From: Parasediminibacterium sp051861445
GTDB lineage: Bacteria; Bacteroidota; Bacteroidia; Chitinophagales; Chitinophagaceae
Assembly (NCBI GenBank): GCA_051861445.1
Contig: JBHYCS010000016.1
Coordinates: forward strand, 1 to 64,000
DNA length: 64,000 nucleotides
Direction: 5' to 3'
The notes under the pieces were generated by a model that worked only from the letters and a program-made list of their open reading frames with translations, did no database searches and was not told the DNA's origin. This document shows positions 28,532 through 38,654 of this stretch, in pieces. The position numbers and the translations under genes are program-made. How positions within the stretch are numbered: position 1 is the stretch's first letter; every line of letters begins with the position of its first letter.

Positions 28532-31500
28532 TTAGAATGATGCAACTACACCAAAGGTTAAAGAAAATACAGGTGGAGTAGTAGAGTTATCTGTTACTAC
28601 AGTAAATGGTCCACCAATTCCTCTAGGAGCAACTTCAGGATCTTGACCTGTATATTTTGTAAACGTCATTATGTTTTCAGCAGTTAAATAGGTGCTCAAG
28701 TTTTTCATTTTTAGTTTCTTTAGCATAGCGTTAGAAAAGTTGTATCTAACTGTTAAAGATCTAAAACGTAAGAACGATGCATCTTCTACATATCTATCAC
28801 TACCTAACCAGTTAAAACCAGTTGCCCACAATGCTCTAGGAATATCTGTAACATCACCAGGATTTCTCCATCTTCTTAATACAGCGGTGCTTTGGTTGTT
28901 AAAGCCAAACATGTTAGTGGTGGTAATTTTTGTACCATTTACTACATCAAAATTGGTTCTGTAGTTGAAGAAAGCGGTGATTGTTAAGCTTTTCTTGTAG
29001 GTAATGCTTGGGCCAAAACCACCAGAAAATCTTGGATTGCTGTTTCCTAAATACACTACATCTCTATAGTCAATATTTCCATCTTTATTAATGTCTTCGT
29101 ATTTAGCATCACCAGGTTGAAATACATAGTTGGTTCTAGGATAGTTAAAACGCATGTAGATGTTTTGCCCATTTGGTCCAACGATTGGTTTACCACTACC
29201 ATCTGTAGCAACAGTAGCGGCTAAATCTGAGTAAACACCTTTAAAACGGTATCCATAAATAGAGCCATAAGGATTATTCACTTGTAATAATGTTAGGTAG
29301 CTACCATTTGTGGTAACATCGCCACTACTACGATTGATAAATGGAGAAACTTCTCTTAATACGTTCTCGTTTTGAGCAATGTTGAAATTAAAGTTTACCG
29401 TCCATTTTGAATTTTTAAATGGAGTTGAAATAATATTTACTTCCCAACCTTGGTTATCCAATACACCTGCATTTGTGTTAATAGAAGAATAACCATTGAA
29501 AGTAGGAATTCTCAATCCTTCCATAATCAAGTCTCTAGTGGTATTTTGATACACTTCAACATCGATATTTAATCTGTTTTTCAACATAATTAAATTGATA
29601 CCAACGTTTTTACCATGTACTACTTCATACTTTAAAGAACTTAATTCTACACTTGAAGGAAAAGTACCTGCTTGACCAGCATACGTCCAACCGAAATTGC
29701 TGTATTGGTTGTAAAAGCTATAATCTCTTCTAGGTGCATTACCTGCTTGACCATAACTAGCTCTAAAACTTAATTCACTCACAAACTTTACATTTTTCAT
29801 AAAGTTTTCGCCAGAAACTCTCCATCTTGTTGAAATAGAAGGGAATAAGCCATATCTGTTGTTAGGACCAAATCTTGAATTTCCATCTCCACGTAAACCA
29901 ACGTTTACAATGTATTTTCCTTTATAACCATATTGAGCATTTAAAACAGCACCAATTGTTCTTGTTTGTGTAAATCCTGCACCAATGTTTAATTCTTGGT
30001 TTTGTGTTCTTGATGGTGTTGACGGATCTTGAAGTAAAGACGAAGCTGTATTTGAAGTAAGTGCTTGGTTAGAAATGGTTTTGTTATCGTAGGTTTGAAT
30101 AGATAATAATGATGTTAATGAATGATCATCAGGTAGCTTTGGTGTAAAAACCAAATTGGTTTTTGTTTGAACGTTAAATCCATCTACGTCACCATCATAA
30201 GCTCTGTTTACAACCGTTTCAGTGGTTGGTCTTCCAGTAGCAATTTGTGGTAAAAAGCTTTTGCTTTTGGTATTGTTAATATCGAATTGAACATCTGATG
30301 TTGCTACCAATACTTTCTTAATAATATCGTATTGAACACTAAATCTTGGAATTAATCTATTGCTGATGATTCTGTTTGTAGCTGTGTTTGCCAAAGCAAC
30401 GGGATTGTAAGTGCCTGGATACAAACCTTGAATATTTTGAGCAGGTGAGAAGTAGTTGGGTGTTCTAACGCCTTGTTCATTGTATTCATAAATACTCATG
30501 TTTGGCATTTTATTCAACGCCACATTTCTTATTTCATTGTTTGCACTTCCTGGATAATAATTTCTTGGATTGTCAGAATAAGTATAAGCAAAATCGGTTC
30601 TAAATTTAATTTTATCAGATACTACATAATCCAAGTTTATTCTTGTAGTAATACGGTTTAAATCTGTACCAATAGTAGTTCCTTGTTGGTTAAAATAACT
30701 TAAAGAAGCATAGTATCTAGCTTTTTCGCCACCACCTGTCATTGATAAGGTTTGGTCTGATGTTTTTCCTAATCTTGTAATTGCGGCTAACCAATCGGTA
30801 TTTTGACTATAATTATAGTAGAAATATGGATCGCTAGGGTCGTAAGCAAACTCTTTTACGTTTAATGTATTCAATGGTAAACCTGTTCTATTCATCACCA
30901 TTTCTGGAATCAAATTTGAATATTGGTCACCATTTAATAAAGGAATTGGCTTTGGTTGTTTTGCTAAAATAGCTCTGGCAGTGTATGTTAACACAGGTTT
31001 ACTTACAGTACCTCTTTTGGTAGTAATTAATAAAACTCCATTTGCAGCTCTAGCACCCCACATGGCTGTACCAGCAGCATCTTTTAATACAGTAATATCT
31101 TTAATGTCAGATGGAGCAATATTCAGTAATTGAGCGTAACCTTGATCATCAGCTGTTCCAAAGTTAAAGTCTGATGGTATTTGTGTTTCATAAGGAATAC
31201 CATCTACTACAATCAACGGATTTGTACCTGCATTAATTGAAGAAGTACCTCTAATCCTAATAGACATACCTGCACCAGGATCACCTGAAGTGGCAACAAT
31301 ATCAACACCAGACATTCTACCTTGTAATGCTTGGTCAATTGTTGCAGAACCTAATTCTTCTAAATCTTTCGCATTTACTCTAGATGCAGCAATGGTTAAA
31401 TCTTTATCGCTAATGTTTAAATTACCGTTACTCGTTTTTGAGTTTCCAATAATAATTACCTCATCTAAATCTTTATTACCTTGCTTTAGTTTTATATTGA

Positions 31501-31819
31501 TAGAAGTTCTTCCTTTTATTTCAATGGTTTCTGTAGCGTACCCAATGTATGAAACCACAATTTTGTGCTTTAAGTCGTTTATTTTTAAAGCATAGTTTCC
31601 ATCAATATCTGTAGATACACCTCTAATAACTCTACCATCTGCATCTACTTCCGTAACAGAAACATTAACAATAGGTTGGTTGTTGGCATTGTCAGTAATT
31701 TTACCACGAACAATGGTTTTAGTGCTTGCAGTAGCTGCTTCTTGGGCAACAACAGATTTGTTTACAATCATGTTAACCATTGCAAACATAACAAGCAGTA
31801 ATCGGTAGCTTTTTTTCAT
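28532..31819 (-). CDS. SusC/RagA-family TonB-dependent outer-membrane receptor
   Basis: TonB-dependent porin paired with the SusD at 27015. A signal peptide of about 25 residues ends SVVAQ. The carboxypeptidase-regulatory-like domain is at about 35-115 (VRGKITDNANNQPIVNVSVT, VVSYIGYATETIEIKG). The plug has LDEVIIIGNSKTSNGNLNIS, ATIDQALQGRMSGVDIVATS, IRIRGTSSINAGTNPLIVVD and AAGTAMWGARAANGVLLITT. The barrel contains YTGQDPEVAPRGIGGP and ends LTFGVVASF, an aromatic end suited to BAM recognition. No STN domain is seen, so it is a transporter rather than a transducer. It is the second gene of the seven-gene operon. Confidence 0.94.
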   Translation of the reverse strand: MKKSYRLLLVMFAMVNMIVNKSVVAQEAATASTKTIVRGKITDNANNQPIVNVSVTEVDADGRVIRGVSTDIDGNYALKINDLKHKIVVSYIGYATETIEIKGRTSINIKLKQGNKDLDEVIIIGNSKTSNGNLNISDKDLTIAASRVNAKDLEELGSATIDQALQGRMSGVDIVATSGDPGAGMSIRIRGTSSINAGTNPLIVVDGIPYETQIPSDFNFGTADDQGYAQLLNIAPSDIKDITVLKDAAGTAMWGARAANGVLLITTKRGTVSKPVLTYTARAILAKQPKPIPLLNGDQYSNLIPEMVMNRTGLPLNTLNVKEFAYDPSDPYFYYNYSQNTDWLAAITRLGKTSDQTLSMTGGGEKARYYASLSYFNQQGTTIGTDLNRITTRINLDYVVSDKIKFRTDFAYTYSDNPRNYYPGSANNEIRNVALNKMPNMSIYEYNEQGVRTPNYFSPAQNIQGLYPGTYNPVALANTATNRIISNRLIPRFSVQYDIIKKVLVATSDVQFDINNTKSKSFLPQIATGRPTTETVVNRAYDGDVDGFNVQTKTNLVFTPKLPDDHSLTSLLSIQTYDNKTISNQALTSNTASSLLQDPSTPSRTQNQELNIGAGFTQTRTIGAVLNAQYGYKGKYIVNVGLRGDGNSRFGPNNRYGLFPSISTRWRVSGENFMKNVKFVSELSFRASYGQAGNAPRRDYSFYNQYSNFGWTYAGQAGTFPSSVELSSLKYEVVHGKNVGINLIMLKNRLNIDVEVYQNTTRDLIMEGLRIPTFNGYSSINTNAGVLDNQGWEVNIISTPFKNSKWTVNFNFNIAQNENVLREVSPFINRSSGDVTTNGSYLTLLQVNNPYGSIYGYRFKGVYSDLAATVATDGSGKPIVGPNGQNIYMRFNYPRTNYVFQPGDAKYEDINKDGNIDYRDVVYLGNSNPRFSGGFGPSITYKKSLTITAFFNYRTNFDVVNGTKITTTNMFGFNNQSTAVLRRWRNPGDVTDIPRALWATGFNWLGSDRYVEDASFLRFRSLTVRYNFSNAMLKKLKMKNLSTYLTAENIMTFTKYTGQDPEVAPRGIGGPFTVVTDNSTTPPVFSLTFGVVASF

Positions 31820-31856
31820 ACCAGTATTTGGTTAATTTATAAAAGAGTTGATTGAA

Positions 31857-34064
31857 TTAGTTTGGATTGTAACGCAAATAGTTATTAATTAAATGAATTA
31901 CACATCTATCTGCCAATCTATTGCTTTGAGCATTAATAACATTTGCTGTTCTATTAAAATTATCTGTAACTCTTAGGTTTTGTGGAGCGTTTGCTATTTG
32001 TAGTTGCCCTTCTTCACCAGATAATTTTTTATAAACAGTTACAAACGTTCCATTTTTTTTGCCATCATTTACAATGGTTGTTTTGTTAATTAAATGGTAT
32101 TGAATAAAATCTGCAACTTGTTGTCTTTCAGCTTGAGATGTTGGTGCAAAATTGGGAGTGCCATTTGTGTTTCTTGGTAATAAACCTGCAGTAACAGCAG
32201 CTAAAACAGCAGCATTATCTGGTATAAATGCAGTGTAAAAAACACCTAGTTGTACACCAAGAATATCGCCAGTTGTTGCATTGTAAATAGAAGAACTTCT
32301 TAAATATTGAGCAAAATTGTAGAAAGGAGAAGTGGTGGCTAAACCCAAGTCAGAAATTCTTCTGCCAATTCTGGTATTGCTATAAGTAAGTAAATTATCG
32401 CTATAGTAAACAATACCATTTGAAGCTTCTTTTGCAGTGCCAGCATTCATTACATCGGTAGTTGATTCTTCAATACCTGCAGAAATCAATCTACCATTTT
32501 TATACTTAATGTATTCTCCATTCAAGGTTTCTACAATACCACTATCTCTTAAATCGTTCAGTTCATTATTCGGTGTAATCACAATATGTGTTGCCAATAT
32601 TCTTTGCAACATATCTCTTGCTGCGTTACCAATAGTTACAGTTGTTGTATTTGGTGTGGTATATTGCCAAGCATTTTGTAAGGTGTTGAACTCAAAACCT
32701 TTTGAACGCAACAATTGATCAGACATCATAAACATCGTATATCTAACCGTAGGAACTGTAATTTGAAAACGTATGTTTTGATCTAAGGCTCTTGTCATTA
32801 ACAAGTATTTCGGATCTAAATATGGTTTACCATAAACAGTGCTAAACACATTGGCTAGTTGCACTTTATTGGTTCCATAAAAATTGCCATTACTCAATAT
32901 TTTCTTATCAAAAACATCGGTATTTGGGTTGAAACGAGCAGGTTCTGCTTGAAAGTTGTTGGTTACATTAAACTTAGAAGGCCATACAGCAGATTGCCAC
33001 ATGTGTGCATTTAAAAAATCGATGATGATTTGTTGAGGAACAGCATCTAGAGAAGGATAATGTTCTAATAATACAGAATCTCTATATCTGATGAATGCTT
33101 GATTTCTAGGGGCAAATAATGTCCAACTTTCTGTTTGTCCATCATTATCTTGAAGCTTTACATAATTCTCATTTCCTAAAGAGAAGGTCAATGATGCATT
33201 GTATAGTTTAACAAAAACATTATCGTTTTTTCCAGTGATATTAAAGTAACGTCTTGTGGCTTCATTGTTTTGAGAAAATGTAACCATATACTTATCATAC
33301 AATTTCTTGAACTCACTAAATTCAGGATTCGATGCCAAGTATTGTTCAATACTAGTAAGTGGCGTAATTACTTTGTCTATTTCATGTATGTAACCGTTTT
33401 CTGCTACAATATCTGCTGTTACAACAGAAGCATTGGCAACATTAAATCCACTGTAGGTGCTGTTGGGATAAAAGTAATTGTAGTCACTTGCTGTTAATCC
33501 TCTTCTACTCATGAAGTTTTCAATAAAATAGGGAATGTATTTGTTGTTGTTGTCTCCTAATACAAAGCCTCCATTTCTGTTAGCAGAAATAGTTTTAACA
33601 ACACTTCCTGCAAAAGTGGTATCATCGTAAAAGCCAATGTAGTTGGCTGTTCTTCTTCTAAAAGCTTGATTAGGAACCCAACCAGCTGATGATTGATAGT
33701 CGCCAATTCTTGCCTTTGCGAAAGCATTGTAAACTAGATTGTATGTAACAATACCTCTAGCAGTTGCAGAATCGAGTTGGTTAATACTTGTTAAACCTCT
33801 GTCTCTCAAAAATTGGTCAAAGGCATTGTCATTAGCTGCAAAAAAAGTCCAGAAACCTGCCCCACTTAAAATTTCTTTATATCCTGCCTTGTCTATACAA
33901 GCCAACAATTTGGTAAAATTTCCTTTTTGTTGTAGCTGTTGGTAAATGGGTTGTGCCAAACCATCTGGTCTTCCATAATATTCATCAAAAGCTTTCTTTC
34001 TGCAACTTGCAAAAAAACTTACCGCTACAGTAAAAATCAAAACTTTCTTTAATAATAACTTCAT
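31857..34064 (-). CDS. Multi-domain fasciclin (FAS1) lipoprotein
   Basis: First gene of the seven-gene transport operon. I start at 34064, where MKLLLKKVLIFTVAVSFFAS is followed by the lipobox cysteine (Cys21); the open frame extends 63 bases further without a signal. It contains at least three FAS1-like units, with repeated openings such as GFWTFFAANDNAFDQFLRDR, SWTLFAPRNQAFIRYRDSVL and VFYTAFIPDNAAVLAAVTAG. Repeated closings are NGYIHEIDKVITPL and CVIHLINNYLRYNP. There is no jelly-roll tail, unlike the two smaller FAS1 proteins in the operon. The 735-residue protein is likely displayed on the surface beside SusC/SusD; adhesion or glycan binding is inferred, not shown. Confidence 0.83.
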   Translation of the reverse strand: MKLLLKKVLIFTVAVSFFASCRKKAFDEYYGRPDGLAQPIYQQLQQKGNFTKLLACIDKAGYKEILSGAGFWTFFAANDNAFDQFLRDRGLTSINQLDSATARGIVTYNLVYNAFAKARIGDYQSSAGWVPNQAFRRRTANYIGFYDDTTFAGSVVKTISANRNGGFVLGDNNNKYIPYFIENFMSRRGLTASDYNYFYPNSTYSGFNVANASVVTADIVAENGYIHEIDKVITPLTSIEQYLASNPEFSEFKKLYDKYMVTFSQNNEATRRYFNITGKNDNVFVKLYNASLTFSLGNENYVKLQDNDGQTESWTLFAPRNQAFIRYRDSVLLEHYPSLDAVPQQIIIDFLNAHMWQSAVWPSKFNVTNNFQAEPARFNPNTDVFDKKILSNGNFYGTNKVQLANVFSTVYGKPYLDPKYLLMTRALDQNIRFQITVPTVRYTMFMMSDQLLRSKGFEFNTLQNAWQYTTPNTTTVTIGNAARDMLQRILATHIVITPNNELNDLRDSGIVETLNGEYIKYKNGRLISAGIEESTTDVMNAGTAKEASNGIVYYSDNLLTYSNTRIGRRISDLGLATTSPFYNFAQYLRSSSIYNATTGDILGVQLGVFYTAFIPDNAAVLAAVTAGLLPRNTNGTPNFAPTSQAERQQVADFIQYHLINKTTIVNDGKKNGTFVTVYKKLSGEEGQLQIANAPQNLRVTDNFNRTANVINAQSNRLADRCVIHLINNYLRYNPN

Positions 34065-34488
34065 GGCAATTTGTATAATGTAATGTTGATAAAAATGCAA
34101 GCATTTATTCATGCACATCAAGTGCACATTTATAATAATTTATGTTTATAAAATGTTGACTGGTAAAAAAATGATATTATTATAAGTACGAATAGAATAG
34201 GGCAAGTCTATACGTTTTTTATGCAGTAAGGAGCGTTTCATTGGCAATCGTTTTTTCAGTTAACAAGTACAATAGCGTGTTAAAAAAATATGCACATACT
34301 TAGTTTAACATATCATTGACGGCACAATATTAATTGAATGAAATAATGTAACTATCCTGTTGCATCCTGTTATAAAAAAATAGTTGAATTATCATTTTGG
34401 TTTTAAAAACTAACATTATTATTGATGCTTGAAAAGCTTGTTACGACCGTATTTACGTCAATTATTTTTTCCTAAAATTTTATTGTCA
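34065..34488. promoter_or_regulatory. Divergent control region of the PUL
   Basis: These 424 bases separate the minus-strand fasciclin/SusCD operon from the plus-strand plug-protein/lyase operon and must hold promoters for both. They are very AT-rich. The tandem repeat at 34354-34373 is the clearest regulatory signal. I see no ORF with a convincing start and no terminator hairpin here. Exact promoter boxes are not confident. Confidence 0.6.
34354..34373. promoter_or_regulatory. Tandem ATCCTGTT repeat, likely regulator-binding site
   Basis: Two ATCCTGTT units lie 10 bases apart, matching the site at 11406-11425 in 19 of 20 positions. It is 116 bases upstream of the plus-strand start at 34489 and 290 bases upstream of the minus-strand start at 34064, so it could serve either operon. 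Confidence 0.5.
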
Positions 34489-36930
34489 ATGAAAAAAAAA
34501 CAACTAATCATACTCCTCTTTTTTATTTCTCTTGTTGGTATTCGTCATTCCATTTGGGCACAACAAGCACCTACCAATACACCTCTTAAACTCTTTTTTG
34601 AGAAGGTTTATATTCATACCGATAGAGAGTATTATGTAGCTGGTGAAGATTTGTGGTTTAAGGCTTATTTAGTAAACGCACAAAGCAATTATCCTACCTA
34701 TTCTAGTAATAATTTATATGTAGATATTGTTAATGAAGCTCAAAAAGTGGTTCTTAAATGTGTAATTAGAATGGATAATGGATTGGGTAACGGTGATTTT
34801 TTACTGCCAGATACCTTGTCATCTGGTAATTATCAATTAAGGGCTTATACAAATTGGATGCGGAATTTTGGTACTCAATTTATTTTTCAAAGAAACATTT
34901 TTATAACTTCAAAAACACCTATAACAGTTGCTAATGGCAATGTTCAAAATAAAAAGCTTACAACGGCTGCAACATCTGCTTCTTCTCAAAATATGGAAAA
35001 AGCGGTGTTCCATTTTTTTCCTGAAGGAGGAAATTTAGTAGCAGATATGCTTAATACCATTGCATTTAAGGCAGAAGATGCAAGCGGAAAATCTATACCT
35101 GTAAAAGGTGAAATAATAGATGCTACAAAAAAAGTAGTGGCAACATTTAACTCAACCCATCAAGGGATGGGATCTTTTGTTTTTAAACCTGTTGCCGATG
35201 CCTTGTACGATGTTGTGGTCACAAATACAAACACCAATCAACCAATCGAGGCAGAATTACCCATTGCATTAAATAAAGGATTAGTTGTTTCCGTAAATAC
35301 AATTGAAGATACTGCCGTTGCTCTAGTTTCGGTAAAAACAAATGCATTAACATTCAATGCATTAAAAGCTAACTTTTTTCTAATAGAAGTGAAGCATGCT
35401 GGTAAAAAAATATTTACTGATACTTTGTATCTAAGCGGTGAAATTTCTTCAAAAAAAATGGCTACTTCTTTATTGCCAGAAGGGGTTTCTGTAATTACAC
35501 TTTTTGATGCTCAAAAACGCCCAATGAGTGAACGATTATTTTATATAGATAAACATCATCAGTTCAATTTTAACGTTACTTCCAACAAAACAAAGTACAC
35601 CAATAAAGAAGATGTAGTAATTAATATCGATGCCTCATTTGCTGAAAAGCCAATCTCAGCAAATGTATCTATGGCTGTTGTAGATGCTCAATTTGTTCCT
35701 GTTTCATCTACCAATATTGCTAGTTTTTTGCATCTGCAATCTGAAATAAAAGGAACTATTGAACAAGCCAATCAATACTTTGATGCAAACAATAAAAATA
35801 GATTACAACAGCTAGATTTATTATTGAGAACGCAGGGGTGGAGAACCTATTTGTGGATACAATTAGCTCAACAAAATCTATCTATCAAATATTTGCCAGA
35901 AGCTGGTATTACACTTTCAGGAACTGTACAAAAAACAATGGGAGGAAAGCCTTTGTCTGATGCTAATATTACTGTTACAGCACCAGATGCAATTGGTGTT
36001 AAACGATTTGCAGCATCTACAGATTCGTTGGGAAAATTTTATGTTGATGGTATTCATTTTTCAGGATTACAACGGTTTAAATTGGCATCAAGAAATGCTA
36101 AAGGTGCAGGGTATGGATATATTACTTTAGATTCTCTTTTTTATAATGGGTTGTCTGGTAATGCATTGGTATCTACAATAAAAAAAGTGGATACAGCAGT
36201 TGCTATAAGCCAGTTTGTTACAAATGCTATTGAACGAAAAACAGAATCTGATAGACTAAAATCAATTGCTGTTAATGATATTTTACCAGAAGTAATAGTG
36301 AAATCTTCTAGAGAAAAAACAGTAAACCTACGTGATGGAACGTATATGGATGGTGGTTTTAAAGATTCGGTATTTTTAGTAGATCCATTAGATATGCAAC
36401 GATATGGTACGTTAGAAACTTATTTGGTAAACAAAGTAAATGGTGTTCAGATAGATGCTCAAAATGGTGGAATTTTATTAGGGCCAAAAGGCAAAAGACC
36501 AAGAGTAATTATAGATAATAGAGAAGATGTATTTGAGCGATTAGACTTTTATACACTACCAATGAATGTGATTTCTAAAGTGGTAATCAAAAGAGCTCTT
36601 ACAATTGATGGATCAATGGATGATATTTTTATCATTTATCTTACTTTAAAGCCTGAGGCCAATCAGCAAAACAATCCTGATGTGTTAAGTACAGATGTAA
36701 TGGGTTATTATCAGGCTCGTAGTTTTTATGCTCCACAAGTAAAACCGAATATTTCTACAAAAAATTACCTCACTACTTTGTATTGGAATCCTTCCATTCA
36801 AATTATCAATGGAAAAGCAAGAGTGGTAATTGACAGTAGAAAAATGAATACCAATTGGCGTGTTGTAATTGAAGGAATTACTGAAAATGGTATTCCAATT
36901 CATACCTTATTAAACTATTCTGTAGAATAA
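34489..36930 (+). CDS. Macroglobulin-like (MG2) protein with a C-terminal TonB plug-like domain
   Basis: An 813-residue exported protein of a type often found beside Bacteroidota PULs. I start at 34489 (MKKKQLIILLFFISLVGIRH), a signal peptide ending near WAQQ. The mature start LKLFFEKVYIHTDREYYVAG matches the MG2/MG1 fold of bacterial alpha-2-macroglobulin-like proteins. A carboxypeptidase-regulatory-like unit is at about 480-560 (GITLSGTVQKTMGGKPLSDA), followed by a plug-like segment with MQRYGTLETYLVNKVNGVQI and GKRPRVIIDNREDV. The C-terminus (YWNPSIQIINGKARVVIDSR, NWRVVIEGI) is again macroglobulin-like. There is no barrel, so it is not a transporter. It opens the plus-strand operon, 16 bases before the lyase gene; its role in glycan use is unknown. 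Confidence 0.75.
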   Translation: MKKKQLIILLFFISLVGIRHSIWAQQAPTNTPLKLFFEKVYIHTDREYYVAGEDLWFKAYLVNAQSNYPTYSSNNLYVDIVNEAQKVVLKCVIRMDNGLGNGDFLLPDTLSSGNYQLRAYTNWMRNFGTQFIFQRNIFITSKTPITVANGNVQNKKLTTAATSASSQNMEKAVFHFFPEGGNLVADMLNTIAFKAEDASGKSIPVKGEIIDATKKVVATFNSTHQGMGSFVFKPVADALYDVVVTNTNTNQPIEAELPIALNKGLVVSVNTIEDTAVALVSVKTNALTFNALKANFFLIEVKHAGKKIFTDTLYLSGEISSKKMATSLLPEGVSVITLFDAQKRPMSERLFYIDKHHQFNFNVTSNKTKYTNKEDVVINIDASFAEKPISANVSMAVVDAQFVPVSSTNIASFLHLQSEIKGTIEQANQYFDANNKNRLQQLDLLLRTQGWRTYLWIQLAQQNLSIKYLPEAGITLSGTVQKTMGGKPLSDANITVTAPDAIGVKRFAASTDSLGKFYVDGIHFSGLQRFKLASRNAKGAGYGYITLDSLFYNGLSGNALVSTIKKVDTAVAISQFVTNAIERKTESDRLKSIAVNDILPEVIVKSSREKTVNLRDGTYMDGGFKDSVFLVDPLDMQRYGTLETYLVNKVNGVQIDAQNGGILLGPKGKRPRVIIDNREDVFERLDFYTLPMNVISKVVIKRALTIDGSMDDIFIIYLTLKPEANQQNNPDVLSTDVMGYYQARSFYAPQVKPNISTKNYLTTLYWNPSIQIINGKARVVIDSRKMNTNWRVVIEGITENGIPIHTLLNYSVE

Positions 36931-36946
36931 TCTATAATTAATGATT

Positions 36947-38653
36947 ATGAAAAAAATATGCTTAACGCTTGTTTGTTTTGGCTTTTTTATGAGTCAAGTT
37001 ATTGCTCAAAAAATAACCATTCAACAACAAGGAAATAATATTACGCTAGCTAATCCGTTTATTGCCTTTACGTTCAATAAAACCAATGCCGATTTAACTG
37101 GAATAGCATTTAAAAATCATAGCAATATCTTGGGTAAACAAGGAAGGGCTTATTTATTAGGACCAGGTTTTTCAATGGGTGCTTGTGATTTTTCAATTGT
37201 TAGACAAACAGATTCTTTGGTTGAAATAAAGTTTATAAAAGTTGAACGCAACCATTTTCAATACAACTTACATTATGTATTAAAATCAACCGATGCAGGT
37301 ATTTATTGTTTTCTAGAACAATTGCATCAATCAAAAGATTCTGCTGGTAATTATGGGCAAACTCGTTGGGGTCTTAGAGCAGATGAATCTCTATTCGATT
37401 ATCATTTAGTAAGAGATTCTATTCAAGGATCAATGCCACCAATGGCAGATTTAAAAAATGAAATACAAGATTGGACGTATAAACTTAACGATAGTACTTA
37501 TTATACAAAATATGATTATGCTGATTATATTGAAGGAAGACATGTTCATGGAATGGCGGGTACAAAAAGTGGTTTGGGATTGTTTGTAATTCAAGCAAGC
37601 CATGAATATTTAAATGGTGGGCCTACTAAACAATATCAAAATGTTCACTCTAATCCGTATCTCATTTGTATGTTTAATTGTGGACATTTTTTAAGTGATA
37701 CTAGAAAAGGAGATAACATTATTCAAGATGATTGGCGTAAACTGAATGGACCTTTTTTTCTGTATGTAAATGATGGAAAATCTATTGATGAAATATGGAA
37801 AAATGCTAAGCAAAAAGCCAATCAAGAAATAAAACAATGGCCTTATCGCTGGATGAATCATCCTGAATATCCAATAAAAAGAGCTACCGTTAAAGGAACA
37901 TTATTGTACAATAAAACGCCTGTAGAAAAAGGGACACATTTGGTTTTGGCTGCCCCAAGCATCGATTGGCAAGCACAAAGTAAAGGATACATGTATTATG
38001 CCACCACTCAACAAAACGGAACATTTACCATTCCTCATGTTCGTTCCGGAAATTACACTTTATATGCATATGGAAACAATGTGTTTGACGAATTTCAACA
38101 AGCTAACATAGAAGTAAAAAATACCCAAGTTGTAGATTTAAAAACCATCTCTTGGCAACCTGTAGCAAATTTTAAAACCATTTGGCAAATTGGTAAAGCC
38201 GATAGAAAAACTACAGGGTTTAACTTAAGTAATTCTAAACGCAATTATGCCGTTTTTTTAAAACCACCTCCAAATCTTACTTATGTAATTGGAAAAAGCA
38301 ACGAAGCAACAGATTGGTATTATGCTCAAACAAAAGAAGGAAGTTGGGATATTGAATTCAATATGCCAACAATTCAAGTAAAAACTGCAACACTTAACTT
38401 GGCTATTGCAGGCTATGCAAGAAATCCCAAGCTTACTGTTGTAGTAAACGATAGTATAGTAGCAACTATAAAAGCAGGCAACGATGCAAGTGTTTACAGG
38501 TCTGCCATTGTGGGTGGTTATTATCAATTGAAAAAAATAAATTTTCCTGCAGCATTATTACAAACAGGAAAAAACAAAATTCAATTACAATTATCAGGTG
38601 TAAAAACGGGGGCAGGTGTTATGTACGATGCTTTAAAACTAGAAATTGAATAA
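36947..38653 (+). CDS. Secreted PL4-type rhamnogalacturonan lyase
   Basis: Predicted endolyase that cleaves the Rha-GalA backbone of rhamnogalacturonan I by beta-elimination, making the unsaturated ends used by the GH105-like enzyme. The ATG at 36947 (or the one six bases upstream) gives a signal peptide ending VIAQ. The N-terminal catalytic sandwich has YYTKYDYADYIEGRHVHGMA and ASHEYLNGGPTKQYQNVHSN, the regions that carry the catalytic Lys and His in characterised PL4 enzymes. A fibronectin-like domain follows (GTLLYNKTPVEKGTHLVLAA, FTIPHVRSGNYTLYAYGNNV), then a CBM-like jelly roll (TIWQIGKADRKTTGF). The full three-domain layout and 568 residues match the family. Confidence 0.88.
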   Translation: MKKICLTLVCFGFFMSQVIAQKITIQQQGNNITLANPFIAFTFNKTNADLTGIAFKNHSNILGKQGRAYLLGPGFSMGACDFSIVRQTDSLVEIKFIKVERNHFQYNLHYVLKSTDAGIYCFLEQLHQSKDSAGNYGQTRWGLRADESLFDYHLVRDSIQGSMPPMADLKNEIQDWTYKLNDSTYYTKYDYADYIEGRHVHGMAGTKSGLGLFVIQASHEYLNGGPTKQYQNVHSNPYLICMFNCGHFLSDTRKGDNIIQDDWRKLNGPFFLYVNDGKSIDEIWKNAKQKANQEIKQWPYRWMNHPEYPIKRATVKGTLLYNKTPVEKGTHLVLAAPSIDWQAQSKGYMYYATTQQNGTFTIPHVRSGNYTLYAYGNNVFDEFQQANIEVKNTQVVDLKTISWQPVANFKTIWQIGKADRKTTGFNLSNSKRNYAVFLKPPPNLTYVIGKSNEATDWYYAQTKEGSWDIEFNMPTIQVKTATLNLAIAGYARNPKLTVVVNDSIVATIKAGNDASVYRSAIVGGYYQLKKINFPAALLQTGKNKIQLQLSGVKTGAGVMYDALKLEIE

Positions 38654-38654
38654 A

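Noticed and set aside
11457..34329. Shared 12-mer GACGGCACAATA at 11457-11468 and 34318-34329
   Set aside because: At 11457 it is part of a terminator stem and at 34318 it has no pairing partner. A 12-base match between two places in 64 kb is expected by chance.
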